From Methanothrix harundinacea 6Ac (lineage in GTDB: Archaea > Halobacteriota > Methanosarcinia > Methanotrichales > Methanotrichaceae), in contig NC_017527.1 in assembly GCF_000235565.1 (NCBI RefSeq), forward strand, positions 1,116,001 through 1,180,000: a stretch of 64,000 bases of DNA, given 5' to 3'. Below, one piece after another: positions 42,409 through 51,996 of this stretch. The position numbers and the translations under genes were made by a program. The notes beneath the pieces are model-generated. The model made no database searches and was not told where the DNA came from. It saw only the letters and a program-made list of their open reading frames with translations. How positions within the stretch are numbered: the first letter of the stretch is position 1; every line of letters begins with the position of its first letter.

Positions 42409-43580
42409 GGTGCGACCTGGTGGTGGTGGGGGCGGGGCCCGCCGGCTCGATGACCGCCAAGGCCGCGGCCGAGGCGGGGCTGGACGTTGTATTGCTGGAG
42501 AAGAGGCAGGAGATCGGCGACCCCGTCCGGTGCGCCGAGGGCGTCAGCAAGGCCGCCCTCAAGAAGCTCGTCGACCCGGACCCCACCTGGATCTCCGCCG
42601 AGGTGAAGGGGGCGAGGATCCGGGGGCCCGACGGGACGGAGATCGTCATATCCGAGGATCGGGCAGGGGCGGAGGTGGGCTACGTCCTGGAGAGGAAGGT
42701 CTTCGACCGGGCCCTGGCGCAAGAAGCGGCGGAGGCCGGAGCGAAGGTGATGGTCAAGACGAGGGCGCTGGATCTCCTCTGGGAGGGAGGCGTCCCCGCT
42801 GGGGTCACGGCGCAGTTCATCGGCGAGAGCCTCAGGATCGAGGCTCCCCTCGTCGTCGGAGCCGACGGGGTCGAGTCGAAGGTGGGCCGCTGGGCGGGGA
42901 TCGATACCGCCCTCAAACCCAAGGACATCGAGACCTGCGCCCAGTTCCTCGTCCAGGACGATAAAATCGACGACGACTACTGCGTGTTTTACCTCGGAAA
43001 CGAGATCGCCCCCGGCGGGTACGTCTGGTCCTTCCCCAAGGGCCCCTCTCTCGCCAACGTCGGGATCGGCGTCCTCGGCTCAAAGGCCGACTCCGGGACC
43101 CCCATCAGGCTTCTGAGGGAGTTTATGAAGAAGAACTTCCCCGACGGGAAGGTTCTGGAGATGATGGCGGGCGGGGTTCCGGTCTCCGGCCCCATCGAGG
43201 CGACGGTCGCCGACGGGGTGATCCTCGTCGGGGACGCGGCCCGGCAGTCCGACCCCATCACCGGCGGCGGGATCATCAACGGGATGAGGGCCGGGGTGAT
43301 GGCGGGGGAGATCGCCGCAGACCTGGTCCCCAAGGGGGAGGTGGACAAGAGATCCCTCCAGGTCTACGAGAAGGGGTGGAGGGAGACGATCGGAAAGTCG
43401 ATCACCAGGAACTTCGCCGTCAAGGAGTTCTTCGTCGACCTCACCGACGACGACCTCAACCGGCTGATCCACTCCCTCGACGGGATCGACGTCGCAGAAT
43501 TGGACCTGAGGGGGCTATTGAAGGTCCTGGTCCGGCAGAACCCGAAGCACCTCCTGAAGCTCCGCCACCTCATCGTCTAG
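42405..43580 (+). CDS. Digeranylgeranylglycerophospholipid reductase
   Basis: A 391-residue flavoprotein. The FAD-binding GAGPAGS is at residues 9-15, RCAEGVSKAALKKL is the family's substrate-side loop, and VGDAARQSDPITGGGIINGM is the second FAD motif. It reduces the double bonds of geranylgeranyl chains in ether lipids, using reduced ferredoxin from the preceding gene. Confidence 0.93.
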   Translation: MRCDLVVVGAGPAGSMTAKAAAEAGLDVVLLEKRQEIGDPVRCAEGVSKAALKKLVDPDPTWISAEVKGARIRGPDGTEIVISEDRAGAEVGYVLERKVFDRALAQEAAEAGAKVMVKTRALDLLWEGGVPAGVTAQFIGESLRIEAPLVVGADGVESKVGRWAGIDTALKPKDIETCAQFLVQDDKIDDDYCVFYLGNEIAPGGYVWSFPKGPSLANVGIGVLGSKADSGTPIRLLREFMKKNFPDGKVLEMMAGGVPVSGPIEATVADGVILVGDAARQSDPITGGGIINGMRAGVMAGEIAADLVPKGEVDKRSLQVYEKGWRETIGKSITRNFAVKEFFVDLTDDDLNRLIHSLDGIDVAELDLRGLLKVLVRQNPKHLLKLRHLIV

Positions 43581-43624
43581 CCGCCGTCTTCCCCGCTCCT
43601 CCGACGGCTCCGCCCTCCGGCGGC

Positions 43625-44155
43625 TCAGCCGCCGGATAGGCCGGGGAGGCGGTCGAGGTCGAACTCGATCCGAACGCAATCGCGGTCGGCGCCGATGGAG
43701 ACGACGGTGGTGTGAAAGACGTATCGGAGGGTCCGCCGCCCCCCCGGCACCCTCACCCCGTGGTCGCGAGCGAGCCTCGATAGGGTGCAGGCCTGGAGGA
43801 CGGGGCCGGACTGGAGGAAGAGGAGGCCCGGAAGGTTGAGGCTCTGGTGGGATAAGGTCGGAAACTTCTCCTCCAGGATCGCCGCCAGCTCGGTCCGGGT
43901 GATCTCGACCGCCCTTCCCTCGCTCTCGACCCGGAGGTGATCCTCGTCGGCCTCGACGGCGTCGACGTGGGCCTTGAGGGTCGAGGAGATGTAGTTGGCC
44001 CCCCTCCCCCTCTTCTCGGGCGGGAGGAGCTCTTCGAGCCTGGGGAGGAAGGGGCGGAGGAGGGGTCCGCTCCCGCCGAATAGGGCGCCCGGCAGGTTTT
44101 TCACCTCCGCCGAGAGGTCTCTTACGTCCTGCTTTGTCACTTCGACATGGACCAT
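43625..44155 (-). CDS. Hypothetical protein with two similar halves
   Basis: About 176 residues starting MVHVEVTKQDVRDLSAEVKNLPGALFGG; a frame start 21 bases further up is possible. The segments NLPGALFGGSGPLLRPFLPRLEELL and NLPGLLFLQSGPVLQACTLSRLARD look like a repeated helical motif. No signal peptide or membrane segment. I do not recognise the family. Confidence 0.6.
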   Translation of the reverse strand: MVHVEVTKQDVRDLSAEVKNLPGALFGGSGPLLRPFLPRLEELLPPEKRGRGANYISSTLKAHVDAVEADEDHLRVESEGRAVEITRTELAAILEEKFPTLSHQSLNLPGLLFLQSGPVLQACTLSRLARDHGVRVPGGRRTLRYVFHTTVVSIGADRDCVRIEFDLDRLPGLSGG

Positions 44156-44292
44156 GCTTCTTTTTCGGGGGGTCAAAGGGCATGTAGTTGTCGGGCTGTT
44201 AGCTTACTTCGTGCTCCTAACCGATGCTTTTATCATTTCTTCTATAAATCTCACAGTTAGAGGGAAAAAGCGAATTGGGAGCATCGCAGTAG

Positions 44293-44412
44293 TTCACAGA
44301 GCTAGTTAGAAAATTCGATAACAAAGTCAAATCCGATAAGTTCGGCCATTACAACGATACCTGGCTCCTACAAGAGTCTATCAACACCCTCTTTAGAACC
44401 CCGAAATGTTAA
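44293..44412 (+). pseudogene. Short A/T-rich C-terminal coding relic
   Basis: An open frame after a TAG at 44290 reads FTELVRKFDNKVKSDKFGHY and ends LLQESINTLFRTPKC. It is protein-like but too short and has no start codon, so it may be the tail of a lost gene at the left edge of the restriction locus. The rest of 44156-44502 is A/T-rich with no gene. Confidence 0.25.
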
Positions 44413-44502
44413 CTGGACAACGAAAAGAGATATTTTAAGGTTTAGTACGGGAGCATTCATATAGGCACTTCAGGCCCATGGATAGAGTAAAATGGAGCTA
44501 GT

Positions 44503-45552
44503 ATGCCACAACTGGAACATATCGAAGCCATCGAAAAACGCCTCTGGAACGCGGCAGACACGCTCCGCGCCAACTCTAATTATGCTAGCAATGAGTATTT
44601 CTTGCCCGTTATGGGTCTCGTATTTCTGCGGCACGCCTACAGCCGCTATCTGGCAGTGCCCAAGACCGAGTATCAGGAGCTGGACAACGTCCTCCTCGGA
44701 CAGCTACTGTGCACGCTCAACCCTGACGAGCTGAAGAAGGTCTCTGGCGACATCTTCGGTCGCATCTACGAGTTCTTCCTCACCCAGTTCGCCGATCAGA
44801 AGGCTCACGACGGCGGCGAGTTCTTCACCCCCATCTCATTAGTATCCCTGATAGCCCATGTGCTCGACCCGGCCACAGGCTCTGGCGGCATGTTTGTGCA
44901 GAGCGCCCGCATCGTCGAGGAACAAGGCCAGAATCCAACAGACCGGCTAACCTTCCGAGGTCTCGAAAAGAACGCCACCACCATCCGCCTTGCCAAGATG
45001 AACCTGGCCGTCCACGGCCTCGAAGGCGACATCCAGAGGGCGATCACCTACTACGAAGACCCTCACGAGCAGGTGGGCAAGGCCGACAAGGTCAAGACCG
45101 ATCCTCGCCTTCCTTTCGGACTTCCCGGAGTCAACAAGAAGGATAAGGTCTCCAACGGAAATTACATCTGGATCAGCTACTTCTACAGCTACCTGAACGA
45201 GGGGGGGAGGGCCGGCTTTGTCATGTCGTCCCGGGCCTCCAGCGCCGGGGGCGGCGAGGCGAAGGTGCGATACTTCTGGAAGCAGGCCCGCTGGCCCGCC
45301 GAGCGGTTTCCCGAGGCGAAGCTCTGCGACGTGGAGGGGCTGGGAAAGCTGGTGGACCGGGCCGAGATCGCCGCCAACGACTGGAGCCTGACCCCCGGCC
45401 GCTACGTCGGCGTTGCGCCCGAAGAGGAGGATGAGGACTTCGATTTCGAGGAAGCCCTGCGCGAAATTCACGTGGAGCTGGAGGACCTCAACGCCGAGGC
45501 GGTGAAGCTGGCGGCGACGATCAAGAATAACTTCGAGGAGCTGGGGATATGA
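44503..45552 (+). CDS. hsdM: Type I restriction methylase HsdM, internally deleted and lacking motif IV
   Basis: A 349-residue HsdM-like protein, far shorter than the usual 500 or more. The N-terminal part (EYFLPVMGLVFLRHAYSRY), FGRIYEFFLTQFADQKAHDGGEFFTPISLVSLI and SAM motif I (DPATGSGGMFVQSA) are present. The expected catalytic NPPF motif is missing: the sequence jumps from EQVGKADKV to KTDPRLPFGLPGVNKK. A further jump after GGGEAKVR joins a typical C-terminal end (DRAEIAANDWSLTPGRYVGVAPEEED). All deletions keep the frame. It is unlikely to methylate. Confidence 0.75.
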   Translation: MPQLEHIEAIEKRLWNAADTLRANSNYASNEYFLPVMGLVFLRHAYSRYLAVPKTEYQELDNVLLGQLLCTLNPDELKKVSGDIFGRIYEFFLTQFADQKAHDGGEFFTPISLVSLIAHVLDPATGSGGMFVQSARIVEEQGQNPTDRLTFRGLEKNATTIRLAKMNLAVHGLEGDIQRAITYYEDPHEQVGKADKVKTDPRLPFGLPGVNKKDKVSNGNYIWISYFYSYLNEGGRAGFVMSSRASSAGGGEAKVRYFWKQARWPAERFPEAKLCDVEGLGKLVDRAEIAANDWSLTPGRYVGVAPEEEDEDFDFEEALREIHVELEDLNAEAVKLAATIKNNFEELGI

Positions 45553-46577
45553 AAGGACTCTCGGAGCGATTGCCTGATGATTACGCCGCGCTTCTGGCTG
45601 AAGTGAAGGAACGCGTCTATTCAGCCCAGTACGAAGCCCTCAAGGCGGTCAACAGGGAGCTTGTCGCGCTTTACTGGGACATTGGCAAGCTGATTGCCGG
45701 ACGGCAAGAGAGGGAGGGTTGGGGCAGATCCGTCGTCGAGCGGTTGGCCGATGACCTGCAAAACGAGTTTCCAGGAGTGAGGGGGTTCTCGGTCCAGAAT
45801 CTGTGGTATATGCGGCAGTTTTACCTGGAATATCGTGGCGACGAGAAACTCCAACCGCTGGTTGGAGAAATTAGCTGGAGCAAGAATCTGATCATCATGG
45901 CTCGCAGCAAAGACCCTCTTGAGCGCGAGTTCTACATCCGGATGACCCGGAAGTTCGGTTGGTCGAAGAATGTATTGATTCACCAGATCGAGAATCAGAG
46001 CTACGAAAAGACCCTCCTCGGCCAGACCAACTTCGACAAGACGCTGACGCCCGACCAGCGCACACAGGCTAAACTTGCTGTGAGAGATGAATATACCTTC
46101 GACTTTATTGAGATGGGCGAAGAGCACTCGGAACGCGAGCTGGAACGCGCCCTCATCGCCCGCATCGAGGACTTTCTTCGCGCCATGGGTGGGTTATTTG
46201 CCTTTGTCGGCAGCCAGTTCCGGCTTGAGGTGGACGATAAGGAGTACTTCATCGATCTGCTCCTCTACCATCGCCGCCTCAAATGCCTCGTCGCCATCGA
46301 ACTCAAGATTGGCGAGTTTCAGCCGGAGTTCGTGGGCAAGATGCAGTTTTATCTGACGGCCCTGGACCGACAGGTGCGCGAGGAGGGTGAAAATCCGTCC
46401 ATCGGCATCATCCTCTGCAAGGAGAAGAGCCGCACCGTTGTCGAATACGCCCTGCACGATGCTCGAAAGCCCATCGGCGTTTCGACCTATCGCATGGTCA
46501 AGCGCCTGCCCAAGGAGCTCAAAGGGCAGCTGCCCTCACCTGCTGAGATCTCTCAGCTCCTGGAGGACGCTGAATGA
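45549..46577 (+). CDS. YhcG-type PDDEXK nuclease-domain protein (DUF1016)
   Basis: A 342-residue protein with the helical DUF1016 N-terminal domain (SVQNLWYMRQFYLEY, ISWSKNLIIMARSKD) and a C-terminal PD-(D/E)XK fold: DKEYFIDLLLYHRRLKCLVAIELKIGEFQPEFVGKMQFYL, with the Asp of FID and the ELK pair. Such genes often sit within type I restriction loci. It overlaps hsdM by ATGA. Unlike its neighbours it looks intact. Confidence 0.87.
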   Translation: MKGLSERLPDDYAALLAEVKERVYSAQYEALKAVNRELVALYWDIGKLIAGRQEREGWGRSVVERLADDLQNEFPGVRGFSVQNLWYMRQFYLEYRGDEKLQPLVGEISWSKNLIIMARSKDPLEREFYIRMTRKFGWSKNVLIHQIENQSYEKTLLGQTNFDKTLTPDQRTQAKLAVRDEYTFDFIEMGEEHSERELERALIARIEDFLRAMGGLFAFVGSQFRLEVDDKEYFIDLLLYHRRLKCLVAIELKIGEFQPEFVGKMQFYLTALDRQVREEGENPSIGIILCKEKSRTVVEYALHDARKPIGVSTYRMVKRLPKELKGQLPSPAEISQLLEDAE

Positions 46578-46687
46578 ACGGTCTTCAATCACGATTGCAT
46601 CTCCACGCCGAGCCGGAACGCCTCAATGCCGGGGCGGCATCGCTGGCGTTGGCCATTCGGGAGGACGTCGGGGAGGTGGGGGCATGA
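46574..46687 (+). CDS. 37-residue small ORF between yhcG and hsdS
   Basis: ATG 46574 overlaps the yhcG stop, and the TGA at 46685-46687 overlaps the hsdS start: ATGA on both sides. It reads MNGLQSRLHLHAEPERLNAG and ends REDVGEVGA. Translational coupling on both ends argues for real translation, but it may equally be the stub of a deleted gene. Confidence 0.45.
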   Translation: MNGLQSRLHLHAEPERLNAGAASLALAIREDVGEVGA

Positions 46688-47106
46688 GTTGGCCGCGCCA
46701 GAAGCTTGAATTGCTTGCTTCCGATGAGCCGTACTCATTTATTGGTGGACCATTCGGCTCGAAGCTTACTTCTCGTGACTATGTCGAAGATGGTGTCCCA
46801 GTCATTCGAGGATCAAATCTCAACAATGGCCGTTTCCTTGACATTGATGATTTCGTCTTCGTCTCCGAGTCAAAGGTCCGCAAGGACCTGTCTAGCAATC
46901 TTGCGAAACCATGCGACCTAGTTTTCACACAACTTGGCATGCTTGGCCAAGTAGCACTCATTCCTGAGGTGGGAATCTCAGATCGGTATGTAGTCTCCCA
47001 GAGTCAAATGAAACTTACTGTTGACGATTCAAAAGCAGATAGGCTCTTTCTCTACTATTACTTTTCCAGTCGTGAAGCCGTTGAGCGGATTATGAATTTT
47101 ACATAA
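46684..47106 (+). pseudogene. Truncated hsdS specificity subunit (first target domain only)
   Basis: About 140 residues. The first target-recognition domain is recognisable (FIGGPFGSKLTSRDYVEDGVPVIRGSNLNNG, CDLVFTQLGMLGQVALIP). It stops after FSSREAVERIMNFT, losing the conserved helical spacer and second domain. The next 15 bp run into the tail of hsdR. Confidence 0.75.
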
Positions 47107-47337
47107 GTTGCTGTCGATTTGCTGAAGACGCTGAAGGATGAGAAACTCAGGGTCGATCAATGGCGCGAAAAAGAGACAACCAGGGATGCTGTGCGCGTGA
47201 CCATTCGGGACTTTCTCTGGAGTGATGAGACCGGCCTTCCGGTGGACCTCTATACGGAAGATGATGTCGCCCAAAAGGCGGAAGACGTGTTCCGCCACGT
47301 TTTCAGGGCATACCCCAAAGTTCCGTCGCCCTACTAA
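47107..47337 (+). pseudogene. C-terminal tail of HsdR restriction subunit
   Basis: Reading in frame from 47107: VAVDLLKTLKDEKLRVDQWREKETTRDAVR, then YTEDDVAQKAEDVFRHVFRAYPKVPSPYY. This is the typical end of HsdR. The ATPase and nuclease parts are gone; a deletion joined the middle of hsdS to the last ~75 codons of hsdR. Confidence 0.75.
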
Positions 47338-47640
47338 GAAGCTGCTTCGACATAATAGTTATGAAAATTTCAACGCCTTAAGACTGAGAGCCCGGGGGCG
47401 GAGATGTGGGCTTTACGGACGGTCGGCGAGGGCGGTAATTTTGCAGAAGTGTAAAGCCGCTCCGATTTTCCATCTCAATGGGTTTGGTGGCGCGAATCCC
47501 ATCTCCCCAAATCACGCCCCCGGCCCGCGCCGCCCCATCGCCCTCTTCGCCAGCTTTATAAAATGAGAGGACGGCCCCTTTCATCGTCATAATCGGAGGC
47601 GAGAGAGAGTTGCAGAAAGATCGATGGGGGGTGAAATGAC
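47338..47640. other. Intergenic stretch before the MFS gene
   Basis: No gene is supported. A TATA-like GCTTTATAAAATG near 47551-47563 and GGGGGGTGA just before 47641 fit expression of the MFS gene. Confidence 0.5.
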
Positions 47641-48882
47641 GTGACTATCCCCTCCTCCGCCCGGAGACAGAAGTATCTCGGAGATAAGGGGCTCGTCGCC
47701 CTCATCACCTTCCTCAGCGCCTTCGTCCCCCTCTCGACCGACCTCTACCTTCCCGCCCTCCCCGGGATGGCCCTCTACTTCGGCGTCTCCGCAGACCTCG
47801 CAAACCTCACCCTAATTTTGTTCTTCGTATTCTTCGGTGCGGGGACGCTCTTCTGGGGCCCCCTCAGCGACAGGTACGGCCGAAGGCCCGTCCTTCTCGC
47901 GGCCCTCTCGATATATACGGCGGCGAGCCTCGGCTGCGCCCTCTCCGGCGACATTCATCAGCTGATAGCCTTCCGGATCTTCCAGGCGGTCGGGGCGAGC
48001 GGCGCCTTCGCCGTCGCCACCGCCATGGTCAAGGACGTCTACGAGAGCAAGAGGAGGGAGCCGATCCTGGCGATGGTCCAGTCGATGGTTCTTATATCGC
48101 CGGTGGCGGCCCCCGTCCTCGGGGCGATCCTCCTCAGGTTCGTCTCCTGGAGGGGGGCGTTCTGGGCCCTCGCCCTCATCGGCCTCCTCGCCCTTCTGGG
48201 AGGCCTGGCCCTGGTGGAGACGATCGGCGAGCGGAGCGGGGGCTCCCTCCTCGGGGCCCTCGGCCGGATCTTCCGCGTGGCGAAGAACCCCGGCTTCTCC
48301 ACCCTCCTCCTCCTCTTCTCCCTCCCGGGGATATCCTCGATGGCCTTCATAGCGGCGTCCTCCTACATCTACATAAACGGCTTCGGCGTCAGCCCCCAGG
48401 TCTACAGCTACTACTTCGCCGCAAACGCCGTCGGGATGATCTCCGGCCCCATGATCTACATGCGGGTCTCCAGGAGACTCCGGCGGAGGTCGATCATCGC
48501 CGCCTCCTTCGGAGCGATCGCCGGAAGCGGCCTCTTGATCTCGATCTTTGGAGAGAGAGCCCCCTGGCTATTGGCGGCGGCCCTCCTCCCGGCGACGATC
48601 TCCGCAAGCCTGGTCCGAACCCCGGCAACGAACCTGATGCTGGAGCAGCAGAGGGGGGATACGGGGTCGGCGGCCGCCCTCATGAGCTTCTTTGGGATCT
48701 TCGCCGGCAGCCTAGGGATGACGGTGATCTCCCTGGATTGGACCGATCCGATCCCCGTCCTGGGGATGATGAACCTCCTCGTCGGCCTCGCCTCCGGCGG
48801 TCTCTGGCTCCTGATCGGAAATAAATCGTACGTCGTCGCCGTCCCGGAGAGGTATCTCCCCCGGGGAAGCGCGCGGCGCTGA
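47641..48882 (+). CDS. MFS drug-efflux transporter, Bcr/CflA type
   Basis: A 413-residue, about 12-helix transporter. The N-terminus (FLSAFVPLSTDLYLPALPGM) is the Bcr/CflA signature, and motif A is GPLSDRYGRRPVLL. Likely a proton-driven exporter of toxic compounds or sulfonamide/bicyclomycin-type drugs. GTG 47641 follows GGGGGGTGA. Confidence 0.87.
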   Translation: MTIPSSARRQKYLGDKGLVALITFLSAFVPLSTDLYLPALPGMALYFGVSADLANLTLILFFVFFGAGTLFWGPLSDRYGRRPVLLAALSIYTAASLGCALSGDIHQLIAFRIFQAVGASGAFAVATAMVKDVYESKRREPILAMVQSMVLISPVAAPVLGAILLRFVSWRGAFWALALIGLLALLGGLALVETIGERSGGSLLGALGRIFRVAKNPGFSTLLLLFSLPGISSMAFIAASSYIYINGFGVSPQVYSYYFAANAVGMISGPMIYMRVSRRLRRRSIIAASFGAIAGSGLLISIFGERAPWLLAAALLPATISASLVRTPATNLMLEQQRGDTGSAAALMSFFGIFAGSLGMTVISLDWTDPIPVLGMMNLLVGLASGGLWLLIGNKSYVVAVPERYLPRGSARR

Positions 48883-48988
48883 TCCGCCGGCTTCCTAGGA
48901 TCTGAGGGGAGGGTTAAAGCGGCATAGACCTCCGAGAAGCGGCTGATTTTTAAACCTGGAGGAGAATAAGTTAAGGGGGTTAAAGAAT

Positions 48989-49642
48989 ATGAGATCAAAA
49001 TGGTTTATCGTTCCGTTCCTCGCCGCTCTCCTCCTCTCGCCGGGGGCGGCCCTGGGGCTCCAGGACGGGTCGGAGGGCCCCTCCTCCGGCCCCCTCGCCG
49101 GTCCGGCCACCCCGGCGACCTCAGCGGAGGCCCAACCGGCCGCCGTCGCCGGTATCTGGAGCCTCGTGCTGATGGACGGAGCCACCGGGAGGTCCCAGCC
49201 TGCAGAGGTAGAGATCATCCAGATCGGCGAGGTGGTCTTCGGCCGGGGCACCTCCGGGGGCGCCGGAGCCCCTCCAGCCTTCCTCCCCGTGGAGGCGGGG
49301 CCGAGGCCGACGAGGGATGAGGGGATAAAGTCGATGGTCTGGTGGCTCCACCAGGACCCGCCACCGGCGGCGGGGGCGGCCGCCTCGACCCGATATCTGA
49401 CGATCGGTGCGAGCGGCATCGTCAACGGCCCGCGGGTGAGCCTCGATCTTATCTTCCTCGATCAGAACGTCCTCTGCCGGCTGGACCTCCAGGTCTTCGG
49501 AAGCTTCCTCTCCGGGAGGTACATCGCCTACGACTCCCGGGGGGCTGTCGGGACGGGGAGCTGCAGCGGATCGATCCGGCCGGGGTACGCCCTCCCCCTC
49601 GATTCATCCCCCCAGATCCTCCACCTCGGGAGGTCAAGGTGA
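48989..49642 (+). CDS. Secreted protein of unknown function
   Basis: A 217-residue protein with a clear signal peptide (FIVPFLAALLLSPGAALG), a Pro/Ala/Ser-rich linker, and a beta-rich domain (AGIWSLVLMDGATGRSQPAEVEIIQIGEVVFGRG; later GSFLSGRYIAYDSRGAVGTGSCSGS). The pattern resembles small cell-envelope proteins of methanogens, but no family is recognised. Confidence 0.7.
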   Translation: MRSKWFIVPFLAALLLSPGAALGLQDGSEGPSSGPLAGPATPATSAEAQPAAVAGIWSLVLMDGATGRSQPAEVEIIQIGEVVFGRGTSGGAGAPPAFLPVEAGPRPTRDEGIKSMVWWLHQDPPPAAGAAASTRYLTIGASGIVNGPRVSLDLIFLDQNVLCRLDLQVFGSFLSGRYIAYDSRGAVGTGSCSGSIRPGYALPLDSSPQILHLGRSR

Positions 49643-49719
49643 GGGAGATCCGGTTTGAGAGCCGGTCCGGCTGAAAAGCAAAGCGGTGGAGAAGTCCTCC
49701 GGCCGGGGGATCGGAGGGC

Positions 49720-50583
49720 CTACTTCCCCGTCACGGGGACGTACTCGACGCCGGGCCTCCGCCGCGCCACCTCCATCCGGTAGAGCTTCATCAGGTCGTA
49801 GACCTCGGGGGGGACGTCGGTATTGACGCACTCCCCCAGAAGCCGCCTCGCGTCCTCGGCGATGAAGGGGTGGTCGTGGGTGTACTTCCCCGAGACGAAC
49901 TCTTCGATGATCAGGTCCACCTTCTCGCCATCGCACCTGCCGTCCAGGATCGTCCTCACCAGGCCGTCCATCTGCCGGAGGGCCTTCTCGGCCTGGTCGG
50001 CGAGGACGATCGTCTTGTCGTCCACCTCATCGATCTTCTTCTTCTCCAGGAGCTTTACGAGGGAGGTGGCGGGGTAGGAGCCGGTATGGTCTCCGAGCTG
50101 GGGATCGACGGGGCCGAGGGCGGCGTGGGGGTCCATGATGATCTCGTCGACGGCGAGGGCGATGAGGGTTCCGCCGCTCATGGCGTAGTGGGGGATGATC
50201 ACCGTCTTTCGGGCCGGGTGGGCCTTCAGGGCTAGGGCGATCTGGGTCGCGGCGAGGGCGAGCCCCCCGGGGGTGTGGAGGATGAGGTCGATGGGAACGT
50301 CCTTGGGGGTGGTCCTTATCGCCCTGAGGACCTGCTCGCTGTCGTCGATGTCGATGTACCTCGCCAGGGGTATCCCGAGGAAGGTCAGGACCTCCTGCCG
50401 GTGGATGAGGGTCACCACTACAGACCTCCTCCTCTTGCCCATCTTGACGAGGAGCCTCCTCCTGCTCTGCTCCAGGAACCTCCTCTGGAGCATGGGGACG
50501 AGGAAGAGGAAGAGAAAGAGGAGGACCCAGACGTTGCTGAAGAGGGATTCGGATCCGATCTGGAGGAGGAGGGGGTCGTACAT
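49720..50583 (-). CDS. SDH-type Clp-fold serine protease (DUF114)
   Basis: A 287-residue membrane-anchored protease: N-terminal helix (VWVLLFLFLFLVPML), then a ClpP/SppA fold with IDLILHTPGGLALAA, the nucleophile serine in HYAMSGGTLIALA, and DPHAALGPVDPQLG. The Ser-Asp-His-type archaeal family is thought to act on membrane proteins. It is alone on the minus strand next to a TnpB element. Confidence 0.88.
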   Translation of the reverse strand: MYDPLLLQIGSESLFSNVWVLLFLFLFLVPMLQRRFLEQSRRRLLVKMGKRRRSVVVTLIHRQEVLTFLGIPLARYIDIDDSEQVLRAIRTTPKDVPIDLILHTPGGLALAATQIALALKAHPARKTVIIPHYAMSGGTLIALAVDEIIMDPHAALGPVDPQLGDHTGSYPATSLVKLLEKKKIDEVDDKTIVLADQAEKALRQMDGLVRTILDGRCDGEKVDLIIEEFVSGKYTHDHPFIAEDARRLLGECVNTDVPPEVYDLMKLYRMEVARRRPGVEYVPVTGK

Positions 50584-50865
50584 CCGATAAGATGGATAGT
50601 CGGAATTCTATTTAACATTTGTCAGGGCTCTTCGATGATGGCCCCCCAGGGAGGGAGAATGGTCCCGCCGGGGGCCTCTCAGCCCTCTTACGCTTCCGAG
50701 GAGCCTCCTTCTGTCGACTACCTCCGACCAGGTGGACCCCAGATGATAAGGGTTTATAGAGTCGGGGTGCAGGGGTAGAGAAAACCCCGGTCTTTAGGCC
50801 GGGGATGAATCGTACCCCGCCTTATGTCATGAATCTTAAATACTTTAACAGCATAAGTGAGTGTA

Positions 50866-51996
50866 ATGCTTAAAGCCTTCAAATATAGGATCTATCCGAC
50901 AAAAGCACAGCGGTCTAAGATGGAACAGACCTTGGAGCTGTGTAGATGGACCTATAACGAGACTTTAGCATATCGAAAAAACTCTTTCGAACAAGAAGGC
51001 AAATCCGTATCTAAGTATGAGACTCACAACTTGCTGCCAGAGTGGAAGAAAAACAAACCAGAACTAAAGGAGGTATTCTCTCAGACCCTCCAGAACGTCC
51101 AAGAACGGGTAGATCTGGCCTTTAAAGCGTTCTTCCGAAGGGTCAAAGCAGGAGAGACCCCAGGGTATCCCAGGTTCAAAGGGAAAGGATGGTACGATTC
51201 GTTCACCTATCCACAGCTGGGATTCAAACTGTCTTTCGGGAAGCTGCGTCTCTCCAAGATCGGAGATATCAAGATCAAGCTCCACCGACCCATCGAAGGT
51301 AAAATCAAGAGGTTAACCGTTCGGAGATCATCGACCGGAAAATGGTTTGCCTGCTTCTCAGTGGAGATCGACGATCCTCAGAAGCCTCCCTGGAAAGATG
51401 GGTTGATGGCGGGCATCGATGTGGGGCTGGAGAGTTTCGCTACACTGTCCAACGGAGAGAAGATCGATAACCCACGGTTCTTTCGATCTGAGGAGAAGGC
51501 GTTGGCCAAAGCTCAAAGACGACTATCCAAATATGAGAAAGGAACTCCTGAGAGGTGGAAAGCTCTCAAAGTCGTCCAGCGGACCCATGAGCGGATTGCC
51601 AACCGCAGATACGATTTTGCTCATCAAGTCAGTCACAACCTGGTCGAAAGGTTCGGACTGATTGCTTTCGAGGATCTGAGCATCACGAACATGCTTGAGA
51701 ACCACTGCCTGGCTAAAAGCATATCAGACGCTGCCTGGAGGATGCTAGTAATAACCACATCGTACAAGGCTGAGAGCGCCGGTTCGATGGTGGTTCTAGT
51801 AGATCCTAGGAACACAAGTCAGCTATGTTCCAGGTGCGGTCTTAAAGTCAACAAGTCGCTATCGGATCGGGTCCATGAATGTCCTCAATGCGGGCTAGTC
51901 ATGGACCGTGATGAGAATGCGGCGATAAACATTTTGAGACTGGGGCTACAGTCTCTGCCAAAAGCTAGAAGCTCCGCCCTTCAGGGCGGGGAGTAG
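50866..51996 (+). CDS. tnpB: TnpB RNA-guided endonuclease (element 1)
   Basis: About 376 residues. The N-terminal helix-turn-helix is followed by RuvC motifs GIDVGLESFATL (Asp), LIAFEDLSI (Glu) and MDRDENAAINIL (Asp), with a zinc finger CSRCG...CPQCG between. All catalytic residues are present. TnpB cuts DNA guided by an RNA made from the element's 3' end. ATG 50866 opens the conserved MLKAFKYRIYP. Confidence 0.92.
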   Translation: MLKAFKYRIYPTKAQRSKMEQTLELCRWTYNETLAYRKNSFEQEGKSVSKYETHNLLPEWKKNKPELKEVFSQTLQNVQERVDLAFKAFFRRVKAGETPGYPRFKGKGWYDSFTYPQLGFKLSFGKLRLSKIGDIKIKLHRPIEGKIKRLTVRRSSTGKWFACFSVEIDDPQKPPWKDGLMAGIDVGLESFATLSNGEKIDNPRFFRSEEKALAKAQRRLSKYEKGTPERWKALKVVQRTHERIANRRYDFAHQVSHNLVERFGLIAFEDLSITNMLENHCLAKSISDAAWRMLVITTSYKAESAGSMVVLVDPRNTSQLCSRCGLKVNKSLSDRVHECPQCGLVMDRDENAAINILRLGLQSLPKARSSALQGGE

